This document shows positions 33,501-45,908 of a stretch of DNA of 64,000 bases, piece after piece. The notes beneath the pieces are model-generated. The model was not told where the DNA came from and made no database searches. It saw only the letters and a list, made by a program, of their open reading frames with translations. The translations under genes were made by a program, and so were the position numbers. How positions within the stretch are numbered: the stretch's first letter is position 1; every line of letters begins with the position of its first letter. The DNA lies in the NCBI RefSeq assembly GCF_040802235.1, contig NC_133170.1:45083501-45147500 (forward strand), in the 5' to 3' direction. Source of the DNA: Manis javanica. Lineage: Eukaryota > Chordata > Mammalia > Pholidota > Manidae.

Positions 33501-33656
33501 CAGTCAACATACAGCTGCAATATTATCTCAGGGTATGATGCACAAATTTTTCTTTTTCTCTTGTAATTGCTGACAGAGTCCTTCCTGGCAGTGAACCCAG
33601 TCTTTTAGAGAAAAGCTGATCTTGAGCTATCAATGAATTTATTCAGTTTCTCTTTC

Positions 33657-33800
33657 TAAATATTTAAATATATCTATACATATATATAAATATACTCTTT
33701 CTCTTTCTATACATAAATATAAAGAGAATATATATGTGTGTGTATGTATGAATAGATGTAGGTATGCATAATATCTCTATATGTAGATATAGATAGAGAT
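33657..33800. repeat. AT/GT-rich simple sequence
   Basis: Interrupted TATA, TGTG and AGAT-type repeats. The open frames over it are compositional artefacts. Confidence 0.8.
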
Positions 33801-33894
33801 ACAGATATAGAACAGGTAGATGGAATAAAAACATATTGGGGAAGTATTTCACCCTGGCTTATCAGTATTTTCTGTTATGATATATTAAAGTTAG

Positions 33895-34060
33895 TGTTTA
33901 ACTTAGAAAGACCTGGGTTTGAATCATGGCTCAGTCACTTAATTGGTCATATGCCTTCTCTGAGCCTCAATCAAATAAGTATATAGCATCTTTAGGTTGT
34001 TAGAAAGAGTAAATAAAATATATGTTGAGATCATACCTCACTCAGTAACTTCCCATAATA
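33895..34060 (+). repeat. MIR SINE
   Basis: 'gacctgggtttgaatcatggctcagtcacttaattgg' followed by 'tgccttctctgagcctcaat' and 'ttgttagaaagagtaaataa' is a clear MIR 5' and core section. Confidence 0.75.
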
Positions 34061-34533
34061 AACACTTTAAGTGGCCAAAGACTTAGCCTGAAGAACGTTA
34101 TTTTCCATAAAAATCATAATGGGGAGGTTTCAACCAAAAGCACCTGGAGTTACAGAACCAGTTTTGCAACTATTTTATTGGTACAACATTTTTCATGTAG
34201 AGACAAACACGTCAAATTACATAGCAACCTAGAAATCAACTAAATGCAAAGCTTATGCTTTATAACTTTATTTTACTCTATCTCCTAATGTTTAAAAACA
34301 CACACATACACATACACAAACACATACACAACATGGCATGGGAGCTCTGACACTCTCCCTTGCTCCCATGTGACAGTTTGCATGTCACTTTTGTTTTTTA
34401 ATAGTTAATCAACTCCATGTAATAATTGCCAGTTCTCCACCGCGCCTTTGTCCCCTGCTGCAAAAGACCTAATCTATTCAGAGGAAGATAATTGCAGAGC
34501 TGTTGAGACAGAAAAGAAATCGCTGCATCTCAC

Positions 34534-34767
34534 CACTGTTGTGCGCTTCCAGCTGTGAGGTCGAGTTGACAGCAACCTTGCAGAGCGAACAGTAAAGAAG
34601 CCGTTTTGCCTTTTCTTCCTCCGTCTCCGTGGAAGAACAGGAACTATTGCCAGTGGCTAACGTGGGGCTTTTTTCTGCTTTTGAGGTGATCTCAGTTGTC
34701 ATAACACTGTTTTTGCGAATTTCCACAGTTGCCGTCGTTGATATTGCTGGTGTCCCCGTGGTACTGT
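34534..34767 (-). CDS. ZNF385D: ZNF385D-like gene, Ser/Thr-rich exon with zinc-finger start
   Basis: This 234-bp exon has acceptor TTTGAATGCAG at 34768 and donor AGTG|GTGAGA at 34534/34533. It enters with two bases of an Asp codon and leaves with one base of a Gly codon. It encodes a Ser/Thr-rich linker (TGTPAISTTATVEIRKNSV) and an acidic stretch. The first half of a U1-type finger, YCSLCKVAVNSTSQLEAHN, completes with TKH from the next exon. The TGTPAISTT and TETEEEKAKRLLYCSLCK phrasing fits ZNF385D rather than A, B or C as I remember them. The N-terminal part of the protein, with the first finger, was not found in the window. Confidence 0.93.
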
Positions 34768-36679
34768 CTGCATTCAAAACAGCATAGGAACAAAGAGGAA
34801 AAACAGTGGTATTATCTTTCCCTATTTGGAAATGTATCACTAAAATTACATTCAGCTAATAATGATAAGGGCAGCTAGCCAAGCTGCTTGTCAACTATGA
34901 GTCAGTCATCTCACGAGGAAATTTACATAGATGACCACATGTAGTTTCATGCATTTATATAAAAGAGTCAGATGATTCTTGTAAATGTACACAAACACAC
35001 ACTAAATTTTTTTCTGGGGGTAAACAAACATACCTACAAATTTCTTTTGTTAACATATGACCTTGGTAAAATAATCTTTACAATATATTGTATTTTGTAT
35101 ATAGATATCTATACAGATGACTTAAAAAAATAAACCAAGACAAATGTTTTTAAGATATTTTTATTTTCATTTACTACTTGCTCCTTTTATTTTCTTCCTG
35201 CATTTCTTCCTTTAATTCAAAAAACAAGTACTGATGTTTTTGTATATGCTTGTGCGAAAAAAGAAACTGATGGTATATTGCTTTGTCCAGATTAACAGTT
35301 TAATAAAATCACTGCCCTATTTACACAGAGTTGCATATTCAATACAAGGTACAAAAGTCATCAGTATACAAATAAGAGGAATTTTGGCCTGGCATATTTA
35401 TTAAAGGTGTGGTCTGCTCCAGGCTGTGTACAGGGAGGTTGTGGCACAGTATTCAAACATCAATGGCCACTCTTTGCAAGAGATTCAGACGGTCACGCAT
35501 GTTAATATTACATCACCTTTTCAAGAGTTTGGTGATCATGAAAGAAGCACTGGAACCCAACCACCCTTTAGGCTCTCAAGTCTGATTCCAGATCTGGGGA
35601 GGTCAGCCTCTGAAGTGAAATGACCTTACCCTAGCTTCTCTTGGGTACACACAGCTCTCATTCCAAATATGCCAATTGTCATGAGGTTAGCGATCTTTGC
35701 CATATCCAATAGCAAACCGCAAACACGTTTCCTTTCTACTCTTATACTAATACAAAACCCATTTCCTTTTTACTCTAATACTATTTATTCTTTTCCCAGC
35801 TGGCTGGTCCTTAACCTCAGATTCAAAATATTCCCAGGCTGTCTCTCCAGCTACAGCTGCTCTTGGAACTTTTTCTAATTCCATATGCCAGCATGGTCAC
35901 TATCTAATGCCACACTGCAAAGTCCACGATAAATGGATTGGGCAGTGGTTATAAAGGACAGAGGTCTGCCTGCAACAAAGTGCTGTCCTCATGAATGCTT
36001 GTTCTCCTTAGCTCGTACTATCAAAGATGACTGCAGCTCCAGGGTGCCTTTTCACATGGATACTGCCTTTGATCCAGATGGAGATGTGGGAATATATGTG
36101 AGGCTGGTGATGGCTTCTTTCCCAAACACAGGACCAAAAACATTAGTCAGTAAGATGAGAAATGGGCTCTTGTTGAAGGCTGTTGTATAAAACAATTCAT
36201 GTGAATCTTATTTCCTTTGTGTGACACTTTGCACACTTGTAATCATTTATGTAGCTGCTAAGGTCATCAAGTAAGACTCCTTCAGTGTCATGCAGAATGT
36301 TCATCAACTATGTTAAACACATGCACACACAAACACTTCTGTTAAGTCTCTCATATCTAGAGAAAAATAAGTAAAATTACTCTAGTATTAAGTTTTGCCA
36401 CCACTATACATGATTTCCCTTGAATACTGAAAGGTCCATTTCCTGATTAGTTGGTTTTACTTCTCTACTAAGGTATCAACATTAAAATATCAAGTATAGC
36501 CAGAAAATAATTCTGAAAACCAAGATATGGCATAAGATGCAATGATTACTTAAAGATAGCCAAGTAACTACTCATTAATAAGCCCCAATAAGCCAGAAAT
36601 GATTGAAAGCATATGCATATGTATCTGTAAATAAATAACCAATGGCCAGTTTTTTAGTCAGTATTTTTTGGTCAGTGTT

Positions 36680-36790
36680 TTATATACATAATTTTATTTA
36701 ACCATCACATGAACTTGTGCAAATGAGGAAATTTAGAAGTTAAGGAAATTTCTACAGGTTGCACAAGTAGTATATGATGACCTGGGCAAG
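36680..36790 (+). repeat. MIR SINE fragment
   Basis: 'cataattttatttaaccatcacatgaac', 'caaatgaggaaatttagaagttaagg' and 'aggttgcacaagtag' follow the MIR 3' half, with an internal deletion. Confidence 0.6.
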
Positions 36791-37189
36791 ATGGTTTGTG
36801 GAATCAATAAATTAGTGTTCTTGAAAAGAAATGTGAATGGTACTTTTGGCCATGAATTATGATTTGCCATAGTAAAGTCACAAATGACAGCTAAAACCTC
36901 TAAATTGTTCTTATGATCAACTCTGGGTAGTGACAACCATAAATACAGATTTATTTAAACTTAGAGTGGCCACATGCTAAAGCCAGAGTGTGATACTGTG
37001 GGTGTTTATTTCATTTAAATCTAAGTTACGATACCCCTAGCAATACCCTACTTCTAACAATTGTTCCACTGGATTGACAATATTTGTTTTATGTCTTGAT
37101 TTGAAAATTATACATAACATAGATCATAGTAACCCTAAACCAACTTCCCTATTTGCTATGAATTTCATAAGAGAGATATAGAATAAATT

Positions 37190-38945
37190 GTCAAAATGGC
37201 CATCCTGCCTAAAGCAATATACAGATTCAATGCAATTCCTAACAAAATACCAACAGTTCAATGAACTAGTTCAATGAACTAGAGCAAATAGCTCTAAAAT
37301 TCATAGGGAATGACAAAAGACCCCAAATAGCCAAAGCAATCCTGAGAAGGAAGAATAAAGTGGGGGGGGGGATCTCACTCCCCAACTTCAAGCTCTACTA
37401 CAAAGCCACAGTAATCAAGACAATTTGGTACTGGCACAAGAACAGATCCATAGACCAATGGAACAGACTAGAGACCCCAGATATAAACCCAAGCACATAT
37501 GGTCAATTAATATATGATAAAGGAGCCATGGATATACAATGGGGAAATGACAGTCTCTTCAACAACTGGTGCTGACAAAACTGAACAGCTACATGCAAAA
37601 GAATGAAACTAGATTATTGTCTAACCCCATACAAAAAAGTAAACTCAAAGTGCATCAAAGACCTGAATGTAAATCATAAAACCATAAAACTCTTAGAAGA
37701 AAACATAGGTAAAAATCTCTTGAATATAAACATTAGCAACTTTTTCCTGAGCACATATCCTCAGGCAAGGGAAGTAAAATAAAAAATGAACAACTGGGGC
37801 TACATCATGCTAAAAAGCTTCTGTACAGCAAATGACACCATCAGTAGAACAAAAAGGCATCCTACAGTATGGGAGAATATATTTGTAAATGACATATCCG
37901 ACAAGGGGTTAACATCCAAAATATATAAAGAATGCCTCAACACCCTAAAAGCAAATAACCCTATTATGAAATGGGCAGAGGATCTGAACAGACACTTCTA
38001 CAAAGAAGAAATTCAGATGGCCAACAGGCACATGAAAAGATGCTCCACATCACTAGTTATCAGGGAAATGCAAATTAAAACCACAATGAGATATCACCTC
38101 ACACGTAACACCAGTTAGAATGGCCAACATAGAAAAGACTAGGAATAACAAATGCTGGAGAGGATGCAGAAGAAGGCGAACCCACCTACACTGCTGGTGG
38201 GAATATAAACTAGTTCAACCTTGCGGAAAGCAGTATGGAGGTTCCTTGAAAAACTAAAAATAGAAATACCATTTGATCCAGGAACTCCACTCCTAGGAAT
38301 TTACCCAAAGAAAACAAGTTCTCAGATTCAAAAAGACATATGCACTCCTATGTTTATTGCAGCACTATTTACAATAGCCAAGATATGGAAGCAACCTAAG
38401 TGTCCATCAGCAGATGAATGGATAAAGAAGACATTGTACATATACACAATGGAATACTTACTATTCAGCCCTAAGAAAGAAACAAATCCTACCATTTGCA
38501 ACAACATGGATGTAGGTAGAGGGTATTATGCTCAGTGAAATAAGTCAGACAGAGAAAGACAAGTACCAAATGATTTTCCTCATTTGTCGAGTATAACATG
38601 AAGCAAAATTAAAGGAACAAAATAGCGGCAGACTCACAGACTCCAAGAAGGGACTAGTGGTTACCAAAGGAGAGGGGTGAGGGAGGGCGGGTGGTGAGGG
38701 AGGGAGAAGGGGATTGTGCGGTATCATGATTGGTGCACACGGTGTGTTCAGGTCATGGGGAAGACAGTGTAGCTCAGAGAAGACAAATAGGGACTCTGTG
38801 GCACTTTAGCACACTGATGGACAGTGACTGCAATGGGGGTGGGTGGGGGACTCGATAATAAGGGTGAATGTAGTAACCACATTGTTTTTTTTGTGAGACC
38901 TTCATAAGAGTGAATATCAATGATACCTTAATAAAAAAATTAAAT
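37190..38945 (+). mobile_element. 5'-truncated L1 with broken ORF2
   Basis: About 1.75 kb matching the L1 ORF2 C-terminal third plus 3'UTR, ending CCTTAATAAAAAAATTAAATT. Open fragments at 37360-37575, 37786-38118 and 38221-38538 align to the intact ORF2 of the 9.5-kb element. They are separated by a TGG-to-TGA change near 37575, small indels and further stops. The G-run in 'gtggggggggggatctc' is expanded and frame-shifting. A 13-bp near-palindrome AGTTCAATGAACT is tandemly duplicated at about 37255-37281. Possible diverged target-site copies are GATATAGAATAAA and GATGTAGAACAAA. It has no retroviral tail. Confidence 0.9.
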
Positions 38946-39539
38946 TAAAAAAAAGAATGATGTAGAACAAACAAAACCATGGATCTTCTAATCCCTGTGA
39001 CAGCTACATTATTGTCTTTTCTAACTCCAGAAGATAATGTACATTTACTTCAAAGACTCCATAAGACCAGAGATGACACATTCTACATGCACAGGGCTTA
39101 GTGAAGTATTTACATTTCTTAAGGCACGTCCTTTACATGAGACATTTTTAGAGGAATTAGTATCAAAATGCTTAACTTCTGGGTGATTCTAGTTTGTTGC
39201 ATCCTTTAGATCACATAGTTAAGCACAGAATACTATTTTTTCACATTAGCATTTCATTTGAAAGAAGTACAGTTATGTTTTTCATGTTAAATTTAATATA
39301 TAGATCCTGAGTCTGTAAAGGTAGGATTACTGTTATTTATAAAAGGACATGGAAATTTTCACTTGCTTTTATTAGTGGTAAAGGGGACTTCTTAAATGAA
39401 AAAGGAAGGTAAACCTATTTTAAGATTATGCCATATATCAAAGTTGCAGAGAATATTACATACAACAAAAAGATTTTTCTCCATATGGTACATTAAATTA
39501 TCAATTATATGTAATTCTTATTCACTCATTAAAACAGAA

Positions 39540-40060
39540 TTGTAAATCGGTGGTCATGTTAATAGTACATACTACTGATATGATGTAATAAGAATGATCT
39601 CTGTGATCTTTCTCCCCAAAACTCATAACCTTTGTCTAGCCATGACAGGGGCATAAAAAACCCCTAAGTTTAACAACAGTCTACACAATTCCTGAACAAT
39701 AGTCCTCAAAATTGTCAAGGTCATCAAAACATGGAAAGTCCAAGAAACTGTCACAATTCAGATGAGTCTAAGGAGACATTATGGCCAAGTGTAATGTGGT
39801 ATCCTGGCTGGGATCCTGGGGCAAAAAAAACCCAAACATTAGGTAAAAACTTAGGAAATTTGAATAAAGTATGGATTTTAATTTATGATAATGTAGCAAT
39901 ATTGGTTCAGTACATTTGACAAATGCACCATAGTAATGTGATATGGTCACAATACGGAAATTGGGTGCAGGTATATGGGAACCCTCTGGAATATTCTTGC
40001 ACCTTTTCTGTACATCTAAAGCTATCTAAAATTAAAGATTTATTACATTTAAGAAAATAG
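39540..40060 (+). mobile_element. old L1 (L1M-type) 3' end
   Basis: The block order 'gtcaaggtcatcaaaacatgg', 'ggagacattatggccaagtg', 'tgtggtatcctggctgggatcctgg' and 'ctaaagctatctaaaattaaag' is the familiar 3' terminus of middle-aged mammalian L1s. Confidence 0.65.
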
Positions 40061-40129
40061 AATTATAACCAGTCAATAAGTGGTGCATTATTCCAGTTAC
40101 TTTGTAGAATCATTATCAGAAGGGATCTT

Positions 40130-40250
40130 AGTGGTTTTGCTGTTATAGACTTCTTGTGTTTCAGACTAGGAAATTTCTTAAGGTCACGTAATGCTTTAGG
40201 GTATAAACTGGGACTTGAGATGGTATCTCCCAGTTCCAAATCCAGTGCTT
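40130..40250 (+). repeat. MIR-like fragment
   Basis: 'agactaggaaatttcttaaggtcacgtaatgc' and 'cagttccaaatccagtgcttg' resemble the MIR 3' half. The next ~90 bp ('catcaacatttattaaacagc...') may be a second MIR or L2 piece. Confidence 0.5.
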
Positions 40251-40539
40251 GTTATCCTACCGTGCAACGACTCATGCATTCAAAGTCATTCCATCAACAT
40301 TTATTAAACAGCTATCTTGTGCAAGGTTCTGTATTAAGTCACTGAAGCTGGGGCCAATAAATATCTATTATGTACGAAATATTTTGAGACATCCCATAAT
40401 GACTTGACAAAATAATAATTAATGATTCTTAATCAGGTTGTTCATTGCTATATTCTTACACATACATAGCATGAAAAAATGCACTCCAATATTTCTTCAA
40501 AGAAAACAATGAATCAATGAAAGAAGACCAATAATTTTA

Positions 40540-40740
40540 GCTAATGATAGTAGAAGCACTTTTATAGCATTTACAGGTATGAACTTATTCAATCCTCATA
40601 AAAACTTAAGAGGGGCCTACTATTTTTATTCCCATCTTAGAGAATAAATGGAGATAAGGAGGGATTTGGGAACCTGCTCCATGCCGCAGCTGCCGGCTGT
40701 GGTGCAATGATTTGAGCTTAGGCTGACTTGGGAGCACATG
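40540..40740 (+). repeat. MIR SINE
   Basis: 'tatagcatttacaggtatgaacttattcaatcctcataa', 'cctactatttttattcccatcttagagaat' and 'ggagataagg' follow the MIR consensus order. Confidence 0.6.
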
Positions 40741-41772
40741 CTTTTCATTTATTTTTTTCTTGTTAACATTTTGATTTTTTTCATGAAAGAACTACCTCCC
40801 TCCCCTTCAGTTAATGCAAACCGGTCATGATTTATTATGCATATTTGAAGGGAGCATCCTGAAAATTTGACTTTAAAAGAAATTAAACCTGGCTTGAGCT
40901 AGTGAATCATCCATTTACACTGAGGTATTAAGTTGCTGGAAGCCACTCAGCAGGAGTGCAGAAAAGACAAGCCTACTCCTCTCAACCTCTTGTGCAAAAT
41001 GGTAAGAGTAAACCACAGGCCCTCCTTCTTGGACCTTTTTCTCATTTTCACAATGAGAAACTGCAATAATGATTCACTTTTCTTAATGTTTCTCAAAGGT
41101 GGGTTCAGATTTGTTTGCACTATGCGACCAATGTCCTTTTAGGATCAATATATGTGACAGGGAGAAGGAAGTAGTTCCATGGAAAGAGGAAAGTTTGGAA
41201 CGGTTTGGTTTTGCACTTCTGTGCCGTGTTTCTGCCAGTGCCCTGTAGCAAATATTCGTTCTTGCAACTGTCACTATTTGACTTTGGCATCCAAACAGAT
41301 TGCTAAGACTCTGTGGAATGGGCTTTAGCTGACAATGAAAGGAAACTTGTCAATCTTTAGAGAGGCTCTTTTGTGGCCCTCATCCTTGTAAATACTTAAA
41401 AAAAAATCCATGAAACCTAAGAAAACATTCTAGAAAATATCCACAATTTGAATTTCAGATAATAAAATAGAGCAGCTAAGTTACATGGTCTGGGTAAGAA
41501 ATTACCAAAGTCCTAGATACAGACTTATAACCCAGGTGGGAGAACAAAAGGTGGGTTATTTAAGTTTCCTCCCAGGTAGCAGACATTTGTATTAGGACCC
41601 ATAGATGCTCATCGTATTTTCCTACAGGTTGAAGACTCAGAATTATACACAATTTATTTCCATCTTCCGTGTGTGAATTTTGGTCTCATTCAGGCTGGCT
41701 ACCAAGAGAACAGAACAGCCCCTTCCTCTCAAACATGCTGACATTCTAAAGCATAAAAAAGGCGCTTTGTGA

Positions 41773-42522
41773 AGTAAAAAGCTAACCTTTTCAAACAATA
41801 TGGCTTCTCTCTCACTTACCAACTTTACATTTCCCTGTATGGCCCCGAAAGATGACTGGTTAGCCAGAGACGGGTAAGATTCCTCAAGGGAGGAACAACC
41901 TAAGACAGGCACAGTCGCAGGGGGGCCATCAGGTGAGAAATTGGGGATCAACAGAGGTGAGGCTCAGAACCTCATCCCCCCTGCTTTGAGAGAAATCTTC
42001 TGCATCCGTGGATATTTTGCTGCCCTTGTCTAGCTTGGATCAATACTTAGTCCATAGGCACACACCTGATCATCTACATTTGCCCTCTTACAGCACTAAA
42101 CTATGTTTTCTACCTTTATCTTGCATCTACCTACCACTTCAGCATTTTATTAAAAATAAAAATAATAATAATAATAAAGGGAGAAATGTGGGATCCACAT
42201 ATAAATCAAGTATAAAAATCAAACTAATATTCATATTTGACCTGATTGTTTATAGTTCATAATGCGTGATCAAAACCGAATGTTTCTGTGATGAATGCCC
42301 TTGTACTGTTAACCATGTAAGAATTTATTCACTATGTAAGAATTCGTTCACCATGTAAGAACTTGTTCGTTATGCTTCAGAAGATTGGAGACTGATGAGA
42401 ATTAGGCTTGAGATGGATTAATTATTGTACATTGAGCATTGACCCCCCTATACTGAATTTTATTGTTGTTAACAACCATTTGATCAATAAATATGAGAGA
42501 TGCCCTCTCAAAAAAAAAAAAA
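41773..42522 (+). mobile_element. second copy of the ERV-tailed L1 3' end (5'-truncated insertion)
   Basis: About 740 bp closely matching 17475-18218 of the chimeric L1, with only scattered substitutions. It includes the pre-LTR region, the TGTGGGATC LTR start (42187), the triple U3 repeat and AATAAA (42486-42491), and ends in poly(A). It is flanked by AAAAAAGGCGCTTTGTGA at 41755-41772 and 42517-42534. No L1 coding sequence is included. It therefore moved by target-primed reverse transcription as a 5'-truncated copy of a transcript ending in this tail. It lies in the ZNF385-type intron, antisense to that gene. The 41643-41951 minus-strand open frame is incidental. Confidence 0.92.
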
Positions 42523-42534
42523 GGCGCTTTGTGA

Positions 42535-42588
42535 CAATAAATAAATAAATAAATAAATAAATAACTTAATAACTTAATAAATAAATAG
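42535..42588. repeat. (AATA)n microsatellite
   Basis: AATA repeats with two ACTTAAT interruptions, directly abutting the right target-site duplication of the preceding insertion. Confidence 0.9.
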
Positions 42589-42887
42589 AATCACAAGTTC
42601 TTAGAAATTATTACAGGTGGTTTCGTTCTTATGGATTTTATTTACAGAGCACAGTACCACACTCCTAGACCCAGGTAGGAATGGCTTCTGCACTGGGCTC
42701 TGTATTTCTGACAGCTCCACGTATCACAAGTCACTGAAACAAGAGGCTATTTTGGATTTTTTGATCTTGTCAAAAAGTTTGTGGAGCATTCAACAACCAA
42801 ATGAGCAAAGGGGAACTATAGGAAGAGGAGGTAAGAGTGGCACTGGGTGCCATAAAGGCCAGAGTATAGACTCTGAGAGCCACAAGC

Positions 42888-42906
42888 TTGTGTGTGTGTG
42901 TGTGTG
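42888..42906. repeat. (TG)n microsatellite, interrupted beyond
   Basis: A short TG run followed by degenerate TGTG/TCTATG sequence to about 42965. Confidence 0.8.
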
Positions 42907-43989
42907 GTTATGTGTGTCTGTGTGGGTCTATGTCTATGTGCCTGCATGTGTGGCTGTATGTGTTGAGAGGTGAGGAGAGAAACCAGAGAAAGTGGCTTGT
43001 ATGTTCAAACTCAGCTACCCCAAATCACCACCTAAGTGTATATCTAAGCAGAGAAAGTCCCTCCAAAGGCATTCCCTTCCTTCCTTCTGCTATGGTGGCA
43101 CTGGGTGAGCATCAAAGGGCCAGGAAATCCTGAGCCCACAAAATGAGGCTGGAGAGAAAGAACACCTCCGCTAGAAGGTGGGACCTGCTGGGTCGGTCCA
43201 GTCACCACCGCACAGTCCTGGCGTTGGGAACAGCTTGTGCCTTTGACCCTGCAGATCTGCGTTACCACTCCGTAGGGCTCAGGGCTGACTCAGGTCTGGG
43301 GTCTGTGCTCCCAAATACTGCTCATTTCCAAAGTGGTTCGGAGCCTCTGTCACAGGGACTTAGATCCCCCTCAGAAGGCAAGGTCTCAGTTTTCAGGGAA
43401 GAGGAGTAGAGTTAGTCTTCTTTTTTTCTTTACCAGACAATTTGCTCTTGTCCCCTTCTTTCAAGACCACAAATGGGCTCATTCTAGGATGGAAGCCTTG
43501 GCATGCATGTCTCATCAGCTATGTGTAAAGGTTCATAGCTGAATATCCCAGGGATGTTCCTGGCTGATGACCTCTATTGTGTCTTATCATGTTGGAGCCT
43601 CAGTTTCTAAAAGTCAGTGGGGATTCTGTTCTCTACTCCTACAGTAAATGTACACTCCAAAACACAACTAGAACAGAACTTGCTGGGTACTTGGTATCTG
43701 ATAAACAGAGGCTGCTGTCAACAAATTTCTGTTAGCCATTTGCCTTTCTTTCAAAAGCTGAGGTCATATCCTGTTAAGACACTAGACTGAAAACTGGCAT
43801 AGCAAAGCAGATGGCAAATCTCTGACCTGCTAACCTCAGTTTTCATCCTTAATCATTTTCGTCTTTTAATTTCTAGAACACTTTCTTTCATTCTGTGTTC
43901 TTGATGCTATTTTGGCTCTTACAACATCCAACAATGATGGGGCCAAGAGGTTGGAAACTTCTATGAATCAAAAATAATCCTGTACTGTG

Positions 43990-44180
43990 ATCTAGCGGTT
44001 CTGAAATTTTAGTATACATCGGGATCACCTGGGGAATTTGATAAAACAAACAGAATGTTGATTCCCACCCCCAGACTTGAGGATCCCTCTACATGGGTTG
44101 CTATCTGCATATCTGCATTTCTAACAAGCACCAGGCCTGGTGCTGCTCCTGGTCCGAGGACAATACTTGAGGAAACTCCA
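43990..44180 (+). mobile_element. MER5A hAT-Charlie element
   Basis: It starts TAGCGGTTCTGAAATTTTAG and continues 'catcgggatcacctggggaatttg', 'ttgattcccacccccagac', 'ctgcatttctaacaagcacc' and 'ggtgctgctcctggtccgagg'. This is a nearly complete MER5A in consensus order. Confidence 0.8.
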
Positions 44181-45631
44181 CTGACAGATGTGTTCATTAG
44201 TTTCTGGTTTAGCTTAAACTGGCTTCAGCTGTAGAGCTATAATGTCACTCAACTAGAAAGTCATGAATGTAAAAGGGGGAAATGAGGGATCAGGCGACTG
44301 CTGTCCTGTTTTGCCTGTGACTAAGGAAGTTTCTGAGACATGGGATGTCAGTACTAAAACGGGGAAAGGCCTCAGCAAGTCTGGACGAGTTGATCACCCT
44401 AAGGGAGAATTCGGAATAAGTTAGGAAACAAGTCTTAAGAAATATTTTAGATGCTCCCTAAGCAAGTAATGAACTTTTCTACTGAAAGATGCATTTTTTG
44501 GAGATACATGTGATAATCAATGAGGAAGGATGGAGATGCATTCAGATCCTTGTAGCAGAGAAAAATAACTAGAGCGTTTAATTAATCTTCCACTGAGCAG
44601 GTAAGCCCGAGGTTCTTTTGTAGGAATATAGTCTTCTCTCCCAAACCGAGCCCGTATGTTTCCAAGGAATTCGCTCCCTTCTAGTGCTTACAGACTGTAA
44701 GCTTCGGCCCTTCCCCAAGTAAATTAATCCCAAGCAATTTAATTCAAAACTAAGTCAATCAGAAGGCAGGGTGGCTAAACCTTTGGCAGAGTTAAATGGT
44801 GGGCCTGGTGCTGTACGTATAACTCATAAACCAAGAAGAAATGGTGAGTTTTGTAAGAATTTGTAAATAAATATTAATAAATAATAAAGTTTGATGAATA
44901 ATGAAATATTTCTGATAAATACAGCAAAAGAAGGGGACAAAAAGAAAATCAATTTATTCCAAAGCTATTTTAAATGACTTGGATGCCACTAGGTTAGGAA
45001 GGAGCCCTTTGTAGTCTTCTAGCAGAGACTTTTGTTTTTCTTCCGTAAAGCAGAAGAAAAAATAATCTTTCTAACTCTATGAATGGTAATTCCCTGGCTC
45101 TAAGAGCTCTGGGAAGGGAACAAAGTGGTGCATACCACAGTAGCAGTTCCCATTTCCTTTATGAGAAGACCTGTGTATTGAAAAACCCCATTCGAAATTC
45201 TGCAAAAAGCAAGATGTGGTTTTCAGAGATTCTCTTACCTGATAGTTATCTGTTCAGTATATACGGTGAGAGTCTTCTCCTTCTGGCCATGTGCTTTATG
45301 TTAAGAGTAAGGGTTTTGCCTTGTGTCCTAACTTTCATAACACCTAACTATTAAGAACTATGTGTGATGAATCATGACTCTTGAAAGCTTTTACTAATTG
45401 AAACTGAACATGACGTGAGGCAGACCATGTCTTCTGGCGAGTGAACTCAAGATTGTGTAGTGAACTGAGAGGGTGGAGGTGGTCTTACCAGGCCCCACCC
45501 AGGACACAGATTCTGGCTGCATAAGCCTGTTAGGCAGCCCATACAATAAAAAGGAAGTGAAAACTGGCAGCGATTCATTTTATTTTTTTTTAATACATAG
45601 AGCTGTCTTGAAGATAAGAAAGCAAGATCTC

Positions 45632-45908
45632 CTATACAGAATTTTATTGTGGTTAACAACCATTTGACCAATAAATATGAGAGATGCCCTCACACACACA
45701 AAAAAGTACATACTTCCAATTGTAAAATAAATAAGTAACCGGGATGTAATGTATAGCATAATGAATATAGTCAAAATATTGTAACAACTTGGTATGGTGA
45801 TAGCTGGTACCTAGAATTATCATGTATATAAATGTTAAATCACTGTGTTGTACACCTGAAACTAATGTAATACTGTGTATCAACTACCCTTCAATAAAAA
45901 AAAAAAAT
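45632..45908 (+). mobile_element. composite insertion: ERV tail stub joined to an L1 3' end
   Basis: The insertion is flanked by AGAAAGCAAGATCTC at 45617-45631 and 45909-45923. Its first ~60 bp (to about 45690) match the last part of the chimeric L1 tail (GAATTTTATTG...GAGAGATGCCCTC) including AATAAA. A short CA/A tract follows. From about 45706 it is a conventional L1 3' end ('ggtacctagaattatcatg', 'cactgtgttgtacacctgaaac', 'ttcaataaaaaaa'). The outer ends share one duplication and no inner duplication is visible, so both parts arrived in one event. Confidence 0.8.

Larger units (their letters stand above)
28454..34533 (-). other. ZNF385D: intron, 6.1 kb
   Basis: The intron has donor GTGAGATGC at 34533 and acceptor GGCAG at 28454. 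It contains a (TG)n run (29805-29833), a possible MIR near 30330-30500, AT/GT-rich simple sequence (about 33657-33800), a better MIR (33895-34060) and a short CA tract near 34300-34332. The rest, including 30500-33656, is unassigned. Confidence 0.8.

Noticed and set aside
41643..41951. 102-codon minus-strand frame
   Set aside because: It crosses the boundary of the 41773 insertion, so it is part flanking DNA and part antisense ERV tail.
45632..45690. Independent insertion of the ERV tail stub
   Set aside because: No target-site duplication immediately brackets the stub. The only duplication encloses the stub together with the following L1 end.
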